A stretch of DNA of 64,000 nt, taken from positions 1-64,000 of the forward strand of contig NZ_JAWKWO010000005.1 of assembly GCF_041397485.1 (NCBI RefSeq), read 5' to 3'. Below the pieces are notes generated by a model. That model was given only the letters and a program-made list of their open reading frames with translations, was not told the origin of the DNA and made no database searches. Positions 1 to 10,107 of this stretch are shown here, in pieces; position 1 is the stretch's first letter, and each line of letters opens with the position of its first letter. The DNA is from Zhengella sp020637775. Lineage in GTDB: Bacteria > Pseudomonadota > Alphaproteobacteria > Rhizobiales > Rhizobiaceae. The translations under genes and the position numbers were made by a program.

Positions 1-1720
1 AATTCGTCGTGCAGACAAACGGCAATGGATGCCGTTCCATCCAGGTCAGCATCTCGTTGGTGAGACTGACCTCCCAGGCGTGATGTGCGCCGCGGCGATC
101 CGCCAGGAAGGTCTCGGCTTCATCGAAGATCAGGAGCGCTCCGGCCTGCCGGGCTTCCTCGAATGCACGTGCGATGTTCCGTTCGCTTTCGCCCACATAG
201 GGTGACTTCAGGTCCGAGGCGCGTTTCTCGTGAACCGGCAGACCGATCACGCCGGCCAGGTGCCGCGCCCAGGCGCTCTTGCCGGTTCCGGGCGGCCCTT
301 CGAGGCAGAACGACACCTGCCGCGGCGCATCCACCCGCGACAGCCGCGCCTCGATCATCACCAGATCGATGTCCGCCTGCGCCAGTTGCGGCTGCCAGTT
401 CATCGCTCCGGCGCCACCGGGCAAGGGCGCGATGCCGCCATTTGCCAGCTTTGCCGATGCACCGAGCACACGGCTGAAGGTTTCCGTGCCGCCTCCGCAA
501 AGCCGGGCGGTCCGCATCGCGTCGGAGACCAGCGCCGGGGGATGCTCGTGCGCGGCCGCCATCATCGCCAGCCCTTCGGTTTCAATGCCGGCCTGGTGGC
601 GATCGTTCAGCCTTTGCCATATCCGGCCGCGCACGGCACCGCCTGGCGTGCGCATCTCGACGGAAAAGGTCATGCGACGCAGAAAGGCCGGATCGCAGTT
701 GTCGACGGAATTCGTGGTCCAGATGACCGGTAGCGGGTTGGTTTCGAGGAGGCGATTGGAATGGACCTTTGAAGGCTTGTCGCTGTCGAACATCGGCAGG
801 CTGTCGCCCATGACGTCTTCCATCTCATCGAACAGGAGGAGCGTGTCCCGGCGGCGACCGAGCATCCGGCCCGCCAGTTTCAACTCCATCAGCCGGTCAT
901 GGCGCGAGGGTTCGAACCCCTCGCCGTTCCTTTCTCCAACGGCTCTCAACCGGGCGTTCAATGCGGCTGCCAGGACTTTCGAGAATTCGGTCTTACCCGT
1001 GCCGGGCCGGCCATAAAGCAGGACATTGATGCCCTTCGCCCCGGATGCCAGCGCCTGGCCGAGCAGGGTCCGCACGAATTCGCCATCCCTGCCGAGGCTT
1101 TCGAAATCCTGCCATTCGGCTTCCGGCGCGGGCGCCGCCGGAAACATGATCCCGACCAGGTCCTCGAGATCGTCCACCTCGATCGTCAGCGCAGCACACA
1201 GGCGCTCGCTGATCACGTAGGGAAAGCGGGATTGGAAACCGCGGCGCTCCTTCTGCAGCAGGCCGGAAGCGGTCAGGCGGGTCTCCAGCTTGAGAGCCTT
1301 GCGGATTTCCGTCTCCTGCGTTTCGCAAAAGAGCGACAGCAGGCCCGGAAGGCCGATTTCCCTTGTGTCCAGCGCCTGATCGACGACGGTCTCGAAGCTT
1401 TCGAAAATCCGGTACAGCGCCACGAACAGGAAGATGCGGATTTCCAGCGGCGAAAGGCTGAAATGCTCCCCGAGCCGGGCGGCATTCTGGTGAACGATCC
1501 TTTCCTCGTCGGTCAGTTCTCCACCGACGAGGTTGACGGCAATCTTGCGGACCTTCCGCCACCAGGCATCCGTCTGCCCGTTTCGCGGCCGGTCGGGGCA
1601 TTCAACATTGGTCAGGACTTCGATCAAACGCGGCAGTTCGCAGGCGAGCTTGCTGGACGAACTGCTGCGGTCGGCCAGCCGCGCGACAAGTTCAAGCGCA
1701 TGGTGTTGATTGAAGGACAT
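1..1720 (-). CDS. Double AAA+ domain ATPase, 3' end cut by the window edge
   Basis: The reading frame begins at ATG 1720 behind a good ribosome binding site (GGAGAGAAG) and stays open to base 1, so 573 residues are visible and the C-terminus is missing. An N-terminal helical region of about 215 residues is followed by two AAA+ modules. The first has Walker A GRPGTGKT near residue 235 and Walker B LLLFDEME; the second has Walker A GPPGTGKS near residue 475 and Walker B LLIFDEAE. Proteins of this class use ATP to remodel or unfold other proteins. The central-domain type suggests a cytoplasmic remodeller, but the substrate is unknown. No partner gene is visible; the next gene downstream lies outside the window. 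Confidence 0.85.
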   Translation of the reverse strand, partial: MSFNQHHALELVARLADRSSSSSKLACELPRLIEVLTNVECPDRPRNGQTDAWWRKVRKIAVNLVGGELTDEERIVHQNAARLGEHFSLSPLEIRIFLFVALYRIFESFETVVDQALDTREIGLPGLLSLFCETQETEIRKALKLETRLTASGLLQKERRGFQSRFPYVISERLCAALTIEVDDLEDLVGIMFPAAPAPEAEWQDFESLGRDGEFVRTLLGQALASGAKGINVLLYGRPGTGKTEFSKVLAAALNARLRAVGERNGEGFEPSRHDRLMELKLAGRMLGRRRDTLLLFDEMEDVMGDSLPMFDSDKPSKVHSNRLLETNPLPVIWTTNSVDNCDPAFLRRMTFSVEMRTPGGAVRGRIWQRLNDRHQAGIETEGLAMMAAAHEHPPALVSDAMRTARLCGGGTETFSRVLGASAKLANGGIAPLPGGAGAMNWQPQLAQADIDLVMIEARLSRVDAPRQVSFCLEGPPGTGKSAWARHLAGVIGLPVHEKRASDLKSPYVGESERNIARAFEEARQAGALLIFDEAETFLADRRGAHHAWEVSLTNEMLTWMERHPLPFVCTTN

Positions 1721-1896
1721 GTTCTTCTCTCCGTTTTACGGAGATCATGACATGCGGTTACGCCAGATCCGGACGTGATTCGGGAAGGTTGCGCGGAAGA
1801 AGCACCACGTGCCGGGACACGATCAGCTATTCCGATGATTTCGAGATACAGAAGATACGTTCGATTCTCCTGCCGCGCTCCACGCAACGCCCCGCG

Positions 1897-4800
1897 TCAC
1901 ACCACCCAGACACCGTCATCGAGATTGGCGATGTTGTTGGAAATGTTCTCCTGGCTCTGGGTGAAGGCAATGAGGATGTCCTCCCGGCTCAGGCCCGCCT
2001 CCATGCCGCCGACCCAGAAGTCGTAGCCCTCCTGGTCGGGAAGGCGGAACAGCACATTCTGATACATCGCATCGATATATTCGAAATTGGTCGGATTGGC
2101 GCCGTAGAGGCCCTGGAACTCGTCCGACCCGATGAACTCCGAGGCCACATATTGCTGCTTGCCAAGCTCGGTGAAGCCCTGGTTGTCGAGCGCGTCAAGC
2201 ACGCCGATCCAGAACCGCACCCCGCCCTCGTCCGGCGTGCGCCCGAAAGACGCCTGGTAGATGCGGTAGCCGAAACCCAGATTGTCCGAGCCGATGTCAT
2301 AGACATAGTCGCCGTCCAGCAGATCGATGCGCTCGATGGAGATCAGCGTGTCAGTGGAGCCGTCCGGCTTGGCGACGAGGATCGAGCCGTCGGCCTGCAG
2401 GTCCTGCATGTAGTCGGCGCGCGATCCGCCATAGACGATTGTGTCGGTGCCCCCTGCCCCGTCGACGGTGTCGGGGCCGCCGGTTCCCGTCACCGTGTCG
2501 TCGGAGCCCAGCGCATAGACCGTGTCGTCCTCGGGCGTTCCGATCAGGTCGTCGGGCTCGGGCGTGCCCATGACCACCTGCCCGGACACATCCGTGATCT
2601 GGATGGTGAAGTCTTCCTCGTATGCCGGGCCGGTGGTGGCGTCGCTTGCGGCGATGCGCACGGTGTGGCTGGTCGCCGCCTCGGTAGTCGATGTATAGAT
2701 GCCCGGTGCGACTTTCAGTGTATCGCCATCGAGCACGAACAGGCCATCTGCATCGTCCATGAGCGTGAAGGTAGCGGATGGCTCGACCAGGTTTTCGGAA
2801 GCCTCGAAGGTGGTGACCATGGTGCCGCCAGCTGCGTTTTCCTCCACCGTGCCGCCCGAGGCGAGCGCGATATCCGAAACCGGCATGTTGGCGACCTGGA
2901 TGGTGAAGTCTTCTTCATGGGCCGGGCCGGTGGCATCGCTGGCGGCGATGCGCACGGTGTGGCTGGTCGCGGTCTCGTAGTCGATGACAGCGCCGGGCGC
3001 GAGTTTCAGCGTGTTGCCATCAAGCACGAAGAGGCCGCTCGCATCGTCCATGAGCGTGAAGGTGGCGGATGGCTCGACCGGGGTTTTCGGAAGCCTCGAA
3101 CGTGGCGACTACGGTGCCGCGCCGGCGGCGTTTTCCACCGTGCCGCCCGAGGCAAGCGCGATGTCCGAAACAGGCATGTTCGTCACCCGGATGACGAAGT
3201 CTTCCTCGTAGGCTGGCCGGTGGCGTCGCTGGCGGCGATGCGCACGGTGTGGCTGGTGGCTGTCTCGTAGTCGATCACCGCGCCGGGCGCGAGTTTCAGC
3301 GTGTTGCCATCAAGCACGAAAAGACCGTTCGCATCGTCCATCAGCGTGAAGGTGGCGGATGGCTCGACCGGATTTTCCGAAGCCTCGAACGTGGCGACCA
3401 CGGTGCCGCCGGCGGCGTTTTCCTCCACCGTGCCGCCCGAGGCGAGCGCGATGTCCGCAACCGGCATGTTCGTCACCTGGATGACGAAGTCCTCCTCGTA
3501 GGCGGGACCCGAAATTCCTACGGCAGAAATACGGACGATATGACTTGTCGCCGTTTCATAATCGATGGCAGCCCCATCGACGAGCTTCAGTATGTTGCCG
3601 TCAAGAGCAAACAGGCTGCCTGCATCGTCCAGAAGCTGGAAGGAGACCGGCGCCAGTGGCAAACCTCCCGAAAAGGCGCTGATCTCGCCAACCGCAACAT
3701 CCCCCATGGCGTTTTCTGCAATCGAAGAACCATTCAATTGCAGGTCGTCCGGGCCGGGGCCGCCGAATCCGAGGGTGTCGCCATAGACGACGAAGGCCGA
3801 TCCCGCACCTGCGGTGCCGGCGACCTCTGCCTCGGCATTCTCGACCAGAATGTCCAACAGGCCATCGTTGTCGAAATCGAGAATGGACAGCCCTGTCCCG
3901 TTCGCCTGCAGGAAGACCGCGGAAGTTGGCGGGAGGGCATGGATATTCCCGTCTGACTGCGTTTCCAGGCCTTGCCGCCCCAACAGGATGCTGACCAGAC
4001 CGGCATTCCGGTCAAGAAGGACGAGATCACCGAGTCCGTCGCCATTCAGGTCAGCGGCCTGAACTTCACTGCCCGCTATTCCGCGCAATTCCAATGATTC
4101 TTCTGGCGCGAGTGCACGGACATCAATCATGCCAGGTTGAGGACCAGCGGTGCCGATATCGGGTGATCCAAAAACGATATATGTCTTCGTGAATCCGTCG
4201 ACGTAATCGGGATCAAGAAATGATCTGCTTTGCCCGTTGGGGGCGGTGGCGTCGACATAGTTCCTTGTCGGCTCGGTGATGACGATCTCGTCGATGCCAT
4301 CGCCGTTCATGTCCGGAACACCAACCACTGCATCACCAAAGAACCCGGTCACGCCGGAAAAGGATGCCTCCAATGCGAAGCCGAGCGTCCCATCCAGTTC
4401 CGAAAGCCGGACAACGCCATCATCGGGCGCATCACGGCCACCGAAAATGACATAGGTCTTGCCACCATGGAAAACGTCGCCGAACCCGACGCCGTCATGC
4501 GGGTGAAACGGTGAGGGGATTATGAAATCGGTCTTGTTGTCCCCATTGACATCGGCGGTGCTGAAACGTTCGTATGCCAGATAATCAAGGCTTTGCTCGC
4601 CATTGATGACGATGCCGTCCTCCGGGCCAAACCCGTCAAGGTCAAAGAACCCATTGGTGCCCAGTTCTGGCCCGCCATACACGATGTAGACGCGTCCGGT
4701 CCCGTCCCTTGTTCCGTCCTTGGCGGCATCCCAGCCTTCGAAGTCGTTGCGGGTATCCATGGAAAGGCCGATGATCGCGAAATCGTCGTAATTGTCATTG

Positions 4801-5996
4801 TTGACATCGCCCAAGGCCTGAAGATGCCCTCCAAGATCGCCGGCGATCTGCGGCCCGCGAAACACCACCAGTTGCTCGGGCGGCAAGTCGTCAACATCGA
4901 TTTCTCCGGTTGATCCGATATCCGGACCGCCAAGAAACAGGTAGGCTCGTCCGGTATCGTTGCGGACCCAGCTAAGGTCTGCATAGGGATCGCCGATCAG
5001 AAAATCCGGATAGGTGTCGTTGTTTACATCGCCTGCGGCGGAAACCGCATAGCCGGGAATCGTCGTGAAGCCGGAATCCGCGCCGCCGGGAAAGACGATC
5101 GAAAACCCGTCTTCCGCGTCCAGGTCGTCGAGGTCCAGGTTTGCCGGCCTTTGATCCCGTTGCGTGCCCCAAAGGACGAAAGCAGTCCGGAAGTTGTTGG
5201 AGGTAACGCGCTTTCGGAAATGTCAGCAGGATCTCGTCGAGACCGTCGCCATCGATGTCGCCGATCGATGCGGTATCGTATGAAAACCCGTGGCTACCGT
5301 TGAACCCTGTCAGTTGGGTCACCGCCCCGGGCTGGCCTGTCAGGTCAACCAGGTTGCTACCGCGGGGTGAACAGCAAGGAACACGTCCCTGACCACCGGC
5401 GCCCCGCCTGGGTCCTTGCCCGAGACGGTGAGGAAGACGGTTGTCCCGGCGAGCGAGTCGAGTTCCGCGTCTGGTTTGACGCGCAGAATATTGCCATCGA
5501 AATATGCGATGTCGTGGGTCGACGACAGGATCTCGAACGTCGATGTCGGCTCGACAGCCCATGTGCCCAGCAAGATGCTTTCGCCGCGCTCAACGCCATG
5601 AAACGTTGCAATCGGGGCGTTGTCTTCCGCATTCGCGGATATCCATCCGGTGCTGTCGACCCAGATCTCGCTCACCGGCTCGTCGGTAAGAACGAGGTCG
5701 AACGTGCCATCGGTAAACTCGTTTGTCGTGAGGTTCGTCACGCGGACCGTGACCGGGAAACTTCGGGGGCCGCTCTCGAAGTCAAACTCGTTCGATGCCA
5801 GCCAGTTCTGCTTTTCTATCGTCCTGTCGAACTGATTGATCCGAAACATGTCGCCCGGATTGTCGACAAGCTCATAGGAATAAATGTTTGTTCCCTTGGG
5901 GTTCGGCTCCGGCGGATCGGTGATGATTTCCGCCACAAGCCTGATACCGCCGTTTTCCGAGAACTCCTCTCTTGATAGTTCCACCTGAATTGGCAT
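1897..5996 (-). pseudogene. Large secreted adhesin-like protein (cadherin-like, FG-GAP, RTX, DUF4214), broken by frameshifts
   Basis: One gene can be followed across several reading frames. It starts at ATG 5996 (GGAG nine bases upstream) with a cadherin-like region. Near 5355 it shifts frame; near 5213 it shifts back. A run of FG-GAP/integrin-like blades follows, with calcium-loop motifs such as GDIDGDGLDE, GDVNNDNYDD and ADLNGDGLGD. Then come tandem cadherin-like repeats, which shift frame again near 3207 and between 3090 and 3140, where a TAG stop also lies. The C-terminal part reads through an RTX-like calcium-binding stretch into a DUF4214 domain (FGRTPDEGGVRFW) and ends at 1897. This architecture is typical of type I secreted, calcium-dependent surface adhesins; no secretion genes are adjacent. 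Either the gene is decaying or the assembly carries indel errors here. Confidence 0.75.
2598..3700 (-). repeat. Tandem cadherin-like repeats of about 97 residues (290-297 nt period)
   Basis: The sequence around GTGTTGCCATCAAGCACGAA recurs near 2719, 3011, 3301 and, more diverged, 3592, giving a period of 290-297 nt. Each unit encodes about 97 residues with landmarks ALASGGTVEENAAGG, FEASEN, LDGNTLKLAPG and IDYETATSHTVRI. The units near 2900-3500 are almost identical, which points to recent duplication or gene conversion. Only the unit at about 3060-3215 carries frame-breaking indels and a stop. Confidence 0.8.
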
Positions 5997-6000
5997 GTGC

Positions 6001-6409
6001 TGCTCCAGACTGCCTGCAACAACCGCACCGGGATGGTCTGGAACTGTTGGTGAGGCTTACTCTGACAGGGTCATTCAGCTTCGCATGTTATTGGCGATCT
6101 GCGACAAGGCAGACTATTCGTGTTCAAAGATTGTATTAGTGATTGATGTATTGGCCAAGCGCCATTTTATGGCAGTGGCGCTGCCTCAATGGCCCGTGTC
6201 CGCCGAAGTGGCGATCAAACGCTCCTTCCTGTACCCGCCCTTTCCTTCCTGCTCGCGAAAGTGACCTGCGGGCAAGAAAAGCTATTCCTTTATAATTTAT
6301 AACTTTTACTTTACGACTTCTTGCTACCGATTTCTCACCGGTCGCGACTGCATCCGTCGCGGGCATGATGCCATTTCCGGCGCCGACAGACCGGCTGGTG
6401 TCCTGATGA
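6001..6409. other. Intergenic region between the broken adhesin gene and the chemoreceptor gene
   Basis: This 409-base stretch separates two divergent genes, so it should hold promoters for both. An AT-rich segment at about 6280-6330 is the likeliest promoter area, but no convincing -35/-10 pair stands out. No supported gene or RNA was seen. Confidence 0.5.
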
Positions 6410-8383
6410 TTGGCGGATGCAACGGTTTTTCAGATGTTGAAGAATGAAAGCATCCGTGGCGGACAGACCATCGGACGGGTTCTGACCATTCGCACAAGCG
6501 CTATCCTTGCCTCCATCGTGATCCTCCTGGCCGCATCCGTGCTCGTCGGCGTTGCCCGCTATGCCGAGGTGCGAGGTCAGATCGGAAGTGACAATTACAA
6601 CCGGATCATCGAGCAGAAAGATCTCGTTGCCGACGTCCTGCCCCCGCCCTCATACGTCATCGAGGCCTATCTGCATGTCCTCGCGGCCGTCATCGATCCC
6701 TCGGCTGCGGCGCGCGAGCTGGAAGAGTTCAACGCGCACAAGACCGAATATCTCGAACGGCTCGGGCACTGGCGGACATCGGATGTGGGCGCGGAAATCA
6801 AGCGCCTGGTGCTCAACGACTCGCCGCTGGCACTGGATGCGTTCTGGCGGGAGGCGGAGACCACACTTTTTCCGCTGCTGTTGAAACAGGGGGCGCGCGA
6901 TGAAGCGGCGATCAAGGCATCGCTCGGCCGCATTACCACCGCTTTCGAGGCCCACCGCGCCGTCGTGGCGAAAATCGTCGAGGCGGCCGTCAGCGCACAG
7001 GGTTCCATCGAAGCCGGCGTCGCTGAGGAAATGGGCTGGATTCTCATGCTCGAATTGACCGTGGTGATCGCCGCCGCGATCATTCTGGCGGCCTTGATCG
7101 CCGGCATGTTCAAGCGGGTCATTCGTCCGCTCGACAGGATTTCCACCTATACGAGCCGGCTTGCCGCCGGTGAGGATGAGGGCGATGTCCCCTATCGCGA
7201 CCGGAGCGACGAGATCGGCAGGCTGGCCCGGTCCGTCCAGGTCTTCAAGAACGCCGCCCAGGACAATCTGGACCGCCAGCGCCAGATCGCGGCGGAGCGC
7301 GAGGAAAACGCGCGCATTCGCCAGGAGGCCGATGCACGGATCGTGGCACAGGCGAAGGCGAGCGCAGAGGCCATTGAAAAGCTCGGCCAGGCCCTGCGTA
7401 CGCTGGCCGAAGGCGACCTGACCTGCACCATCGACGTGCAATTCCACCCCGATTTCGAAACGCTGCGCCAGGACTTCAACCACTCGGTCGGAAAGCTGCA
7501 ATCGGCGATGCAGGCCATTTCCAGCAATGGCGACATCATCCGCGGCGCCTCGGGCGAATTGCTGACGGCATCCGACAATCTCGCCCAACGTACCGAGCGC
7601 CAGGCATCGGCGGTCGAACAGACGGCCGCAGCAGTCGAAGAGGTGACCAAGTCGATCTCCCTGACCGCCGGCAATGCCGACGAGGCCGGCAGGACCGTGC
7701 GACATACCGGGGAAGCCGCGGAACGCGCCGGCAACGTCGTTCGCCAGGCGGTGGCGGCCATGGCCGACATCGAGGAGGCCTCGCACAATATCGCCAACAT
7801 CATCGCCATCATCGACGAGGTGGCGTTCCAGACCAACCTGCTGGCGTTGAATGCCAGCGTGGAAGCAGCGCGCGCCGGCGAGGCTGGCAAGGGCTTTTCG
7901 GTCGTGGCACAGGAAGTGCGGGAACTGGCGCAGCGTTCAGCCGCGCAGGCCAGGGAAATCAAGACCCTGATCGCGAATTCAAACGCATTGGTGTCGACCG
8001 GGGCAGAACTTGTCGGCGAAACCGGCCGCACGCTGGAGACGATCGTCGCCGAAGTCCGCAACGTCGATGTGAACGTGTCCTCGATCGTCAGCGCCGTCAA
8101 GGAGCAGGCCACGTCGCTCAAGGAGATCAACCGGGCGATCTCCGACATCGACAACAACACGCAGCAGAATGCATCCATGGCGGAGCAAGCCACCGCAGCC
8201 GGCCACAGCCTGGCTGGTGAAGTCGAATCCCTGGCGCGGATGCTGGGCCAGTTCCGTCTCGCCGGGAACACGCCGGTGCGAAGCGGGCATGCGGCAAGTG
8301 CAGGCGAGCCGCGCCAGCACAGGCCCGCGCCTCGCGCCACAGGAAACCTGGCGGTCCGCCAGGATGCGTGGACAGAGGTCTGA
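6410..8383 (+). CDS. Methyl-accepting chemotaxis protein
   Basis: A transmembrane chemoreceptor that senses a ligand and controls the CheA kinase through CheW. The 657-residue frame has TM1 at about residues 29-48, a periplasmic four-helix-type sensor domain of about 155 residues, TM2 at about 208-233, a HAMP domain to about 287, a second HAMP-like segment near 330-380, and a signalling domain from about 385. The hairpin tip EVAFQTNLLALNASVEAARA is at about 469-488. There is no NWETF-type C-terminal tether for CheR/CheB. The start is uncertain: TTG 6410 is the longest choice and ATG 6434 the alternative, and neither has a clear ribosome binding site. cheW follows 54 bases downstream. Confidence 0.93.
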   Translation: MADATVFQMLKNESIRGGQTIGRVLTIRTSAILASIVILLAASVLVGVARYAEVRGQIGSDNYNRIIEQKDLVADVLPPPSYVIEAYLHVLAAVIDPSAAARELEEFNAHKTEYLERLGHWRTSDVGAEIKRLVLNDSPLALDAFWREAETTLFPLLLKQGARDEAAIKASLGRITTAFEAHRAVVAKIVEAAVSAQGSIEAGVAEEMGWILMLELTVVIAAAIILAALIAGMFKRVIRPLDRISTYTSRLAAGEDEGDVPYRDRSDEIGRLARSVQVFKNAAQDNLDRQRQIAAEREENARIRQEADARIVAQAKASAEAIEKLGQALRTLAEGDLTCTIDVQFHPDFETLRQDFNHSVGKLQSAMQAISSNGDIIRGASGELLTASDNLAQRTERQASAVEQTAAAVEEVTKSISLTAGNADEAGRTVRHTGEAAERAGNVVRQAVAAMADIEEASHNIANIIAIIDEVAFQTNLLALNASVEAARAGEAGKGFSVVAQEVRELAQRSAAQAREIKTLIANSNALVSTGAELVGETGRTLETIVAEVRNVDVNVSSIVSAVKEQATSLKEINRAISDIDNNTQQNASMAEQATAAGHSLAGEVESLARMLGQFRLAGNTPVRSGHAASAGEPRQHRPAPRATGNLAVRQDAWTEV

Positions 8384-8437
8384 CCGCGCCCGCGTCAACC
8401 GGCTGCCGGCCAGCCAGCAATGCAGGAGAAAGCCGCC

Positions 8438-8872
8438 ATGCTTACAGTCATCGCCTTTCGGATCGGGCAGCAACAGTTCAGCGTGAACGTCGAGAACGTC
8501 CGCGAAATTCGCGGGCGCATGGACATCTCGCCGCTGGCGCATGCGCCGGCCCATGTGCTGGGCATTGTCGAATTGCGGGGACAGGTGATTCCCGTGCTCG
8601 ATGTCGGCCGATGCCTCGGCCTGGAAATGTCCGGCTGCGCCGCGGGAAGCGCCGTCATCGTGGCCGAGAACGACGGGAAAATGGTGGGACTGCTCGTTGA
8701 CGACGTCTCCGACATGATCTCGGTCAGCGACGAGAACATCCAGCCCGTTCCACGGATCGGGCCGGAGAGCGAGCATGCCTGCCTGTCGGCGATCCTCGTG
8801 CTCGATACCCACCTTGTGACACATCTCGACCTGCCGGCACTGACAGGCGGGAAGGATGTCCTGGCTGCCTGA
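8438..8872 (+). CDS. cheW: Chemotaxis coupling protein CheW
   Basis: A 144-residue single-domain CheW that links chemoreceptors to the CheA kinase at the inner membrane. The start at ATG 8438 is preferred over ATG 8420 because AGGAGA lies eight bases upstream of it. Typical signatures are the early strand FRIGQQQFSVNVENVREI, the HVLGIVELRGQVIPVLDV segment and the GLLVDDVSDMI segment. It follows the chemoreceptor gene directly, so the two are probably co-transcribed. No cheA, cheR, cheB or cheY is in the window, so the pair must feed a pathway encoded elsewhere. Confidence 0.93.
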   Translation: MLTVIAFRIGQQQFSVNVENVREIRGRMDISPLAHAPAHVLGIVELRGQVIPVLDVGRCLGLEMSGCAAGSAVIVAENDGKMVGLLVDDVSDMISVSDENIQPVPRIGPESEHACLSAILVLDTHLVTHLDLPALTGGKDVLAA

Positions 8873-8891
8873 GCAGCCGGTTCATCAATGC

Positions 8892-9989
8892 CTATGGCAG
8901 GTCCGCGCCCTTGGCCGCCACCACCGGCATGCTGTCCTGCGCGCCGGCCGTTTTGCCGGCCGCGCGCGGCCAGTTCCAGAGCGCCATGACCAACCGGTTG
9001 CCCGGTCTTTCGAACAGCCTCAACGAAACGTAAGCCAGGCCCACGGAAAGCAGTAAGCACGCAATCATCAGCGGGACATCTGCGAAGTCGCCGGCATAGA
9101 GCCGTTGCCGGATCATTGCAGGCTGGTCCAGCATGCCGGACTGGCGCATCATGATGATGATCGGGCCATGCCACATGTAAAGACCGAAACTGAGTGTTCC
9201 GAGAAAGGCAAATCCCGGCCTTGAAAGGAAGTCACCGACATCGGACCGCAGGAGCGCAAAGGCCAGGATCACGACCGGAAACAGGAGGATGACAAGTCCC
9301 TTGCCTCCGTTCGCAAGGCTTGCACTCAGGAGAAGGACGACGGACAGCAGCAGCGCAAGATGTATGACGGTTGCAAAAACCCGCGGCACGGAAACGCATC
9401 CGGCATAGCGGATGAAGGTCTCGTATGCGAGATAACCGATCAGGCATCCGACCATGCAGCGGATCAATCCGAGCGAGAACGGGCCATAGGGCTGGACATG
9501 CATGTGATCGACAGGAACAGGCTGCTGCATCAACACGACGGTCCCAAAGGTCGCAGCCATCAACGCCACGATAGGCAGCCGGTAGTAGGCAACCGGCCAG
9601 AGTATGAAGATGCCGATGACAAATTCGGAAGAGATCGACCATGACGGCCAATTCAACACGAGTTCATCGAGAATTCCGGAATTCTGAAGAAGCAGAAAAT
9701 TCGTGAAAATCTGCATCTGCTCGGTGATGCCGGTCATGGCGACAACAGCAAGCATGGTTACAAGATTCAACGGCCACAGACGGGCAAGCCGCCTTGCGAA
9801 AAACTCGCTCCAGCCATGGCGAGCCGTGACGATCGACTGAGCCAGGACGAAGCCGGACAGGACGAAAAAGAAATCGACCGCGAGGCCGCCATTGCGCGTC
9901 ATGAAAGGCCAATCGGCCAAATGACCGACAACGACATAAAGCGCGAGGATGAAGCGCAGCGCATCCAGGCTCTTGAAGCGAATGGTCAT
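8892..9989 (-). CDS. Acyltransferase family 3 (OafA/YrhL-like) membrane O-acyltransferase
   Basis: An integral membrane protein of 365 residues that probably transfers acetyl or another acyl group to a surface polysaccharide or glycolipid. The N-terminal hallmark is present: SLDALRFILALYVVVGHL carries the conserved early histidine, followed by GGLAVDFFFVLSGFVLA. About ten hydrophobic segments follow, and the late motif GTLSFGLYMWHGPI is also typical. It converges on cheW with a 19-base gap. The start at ATG 9989 has only a weak ribosome binding site. The acceptor is unknown, and no polysaccharide genes are adjacent. Confidence 0.88.
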   Translation of the reverse strand: MTIRFKSLDALRFILALYVVVGHLADWPFMTRNGGLAVDFFFVLSGFVLAQSIVTARHGWSEFFARRLARLWPLNLVTMLAVVAMTGITEQMQIFTNFLLLQNSGILDELVLNWPSWSISSEFVIGIFILWPVAYYRLPIVALMAATFGTVVLMQQPVPVDHMHVQPYGPFSLGLIRCMVGCLIGYLAYETFIRYAGCVSVPRVFATVIHLALLLSVVLLLSASLANGGKGLVILLFPVVILAFALLRSDVGDFLSRPGFAFLGTLSFGLYMWHGPIIIMMRQSGMLDQPAMIRQRLYAGDFADVPLMIACLLLSVGLAYVSLRLFERPGNRLVMALWNWPRAAGKTAGAQDSMPVVAAKGADLP

Positions 9990-10107
9990 GGCAATCCCGG
10001 TTGGCTTGATGAGATCCCGGACGTTTCCCGACGAACAGCATTATCCGCAAATCAGGCTGGAGAGCCGGCGGTATTGCCAGGCTATCGAGGCCACCGCCGG
10101 CGGTGGC

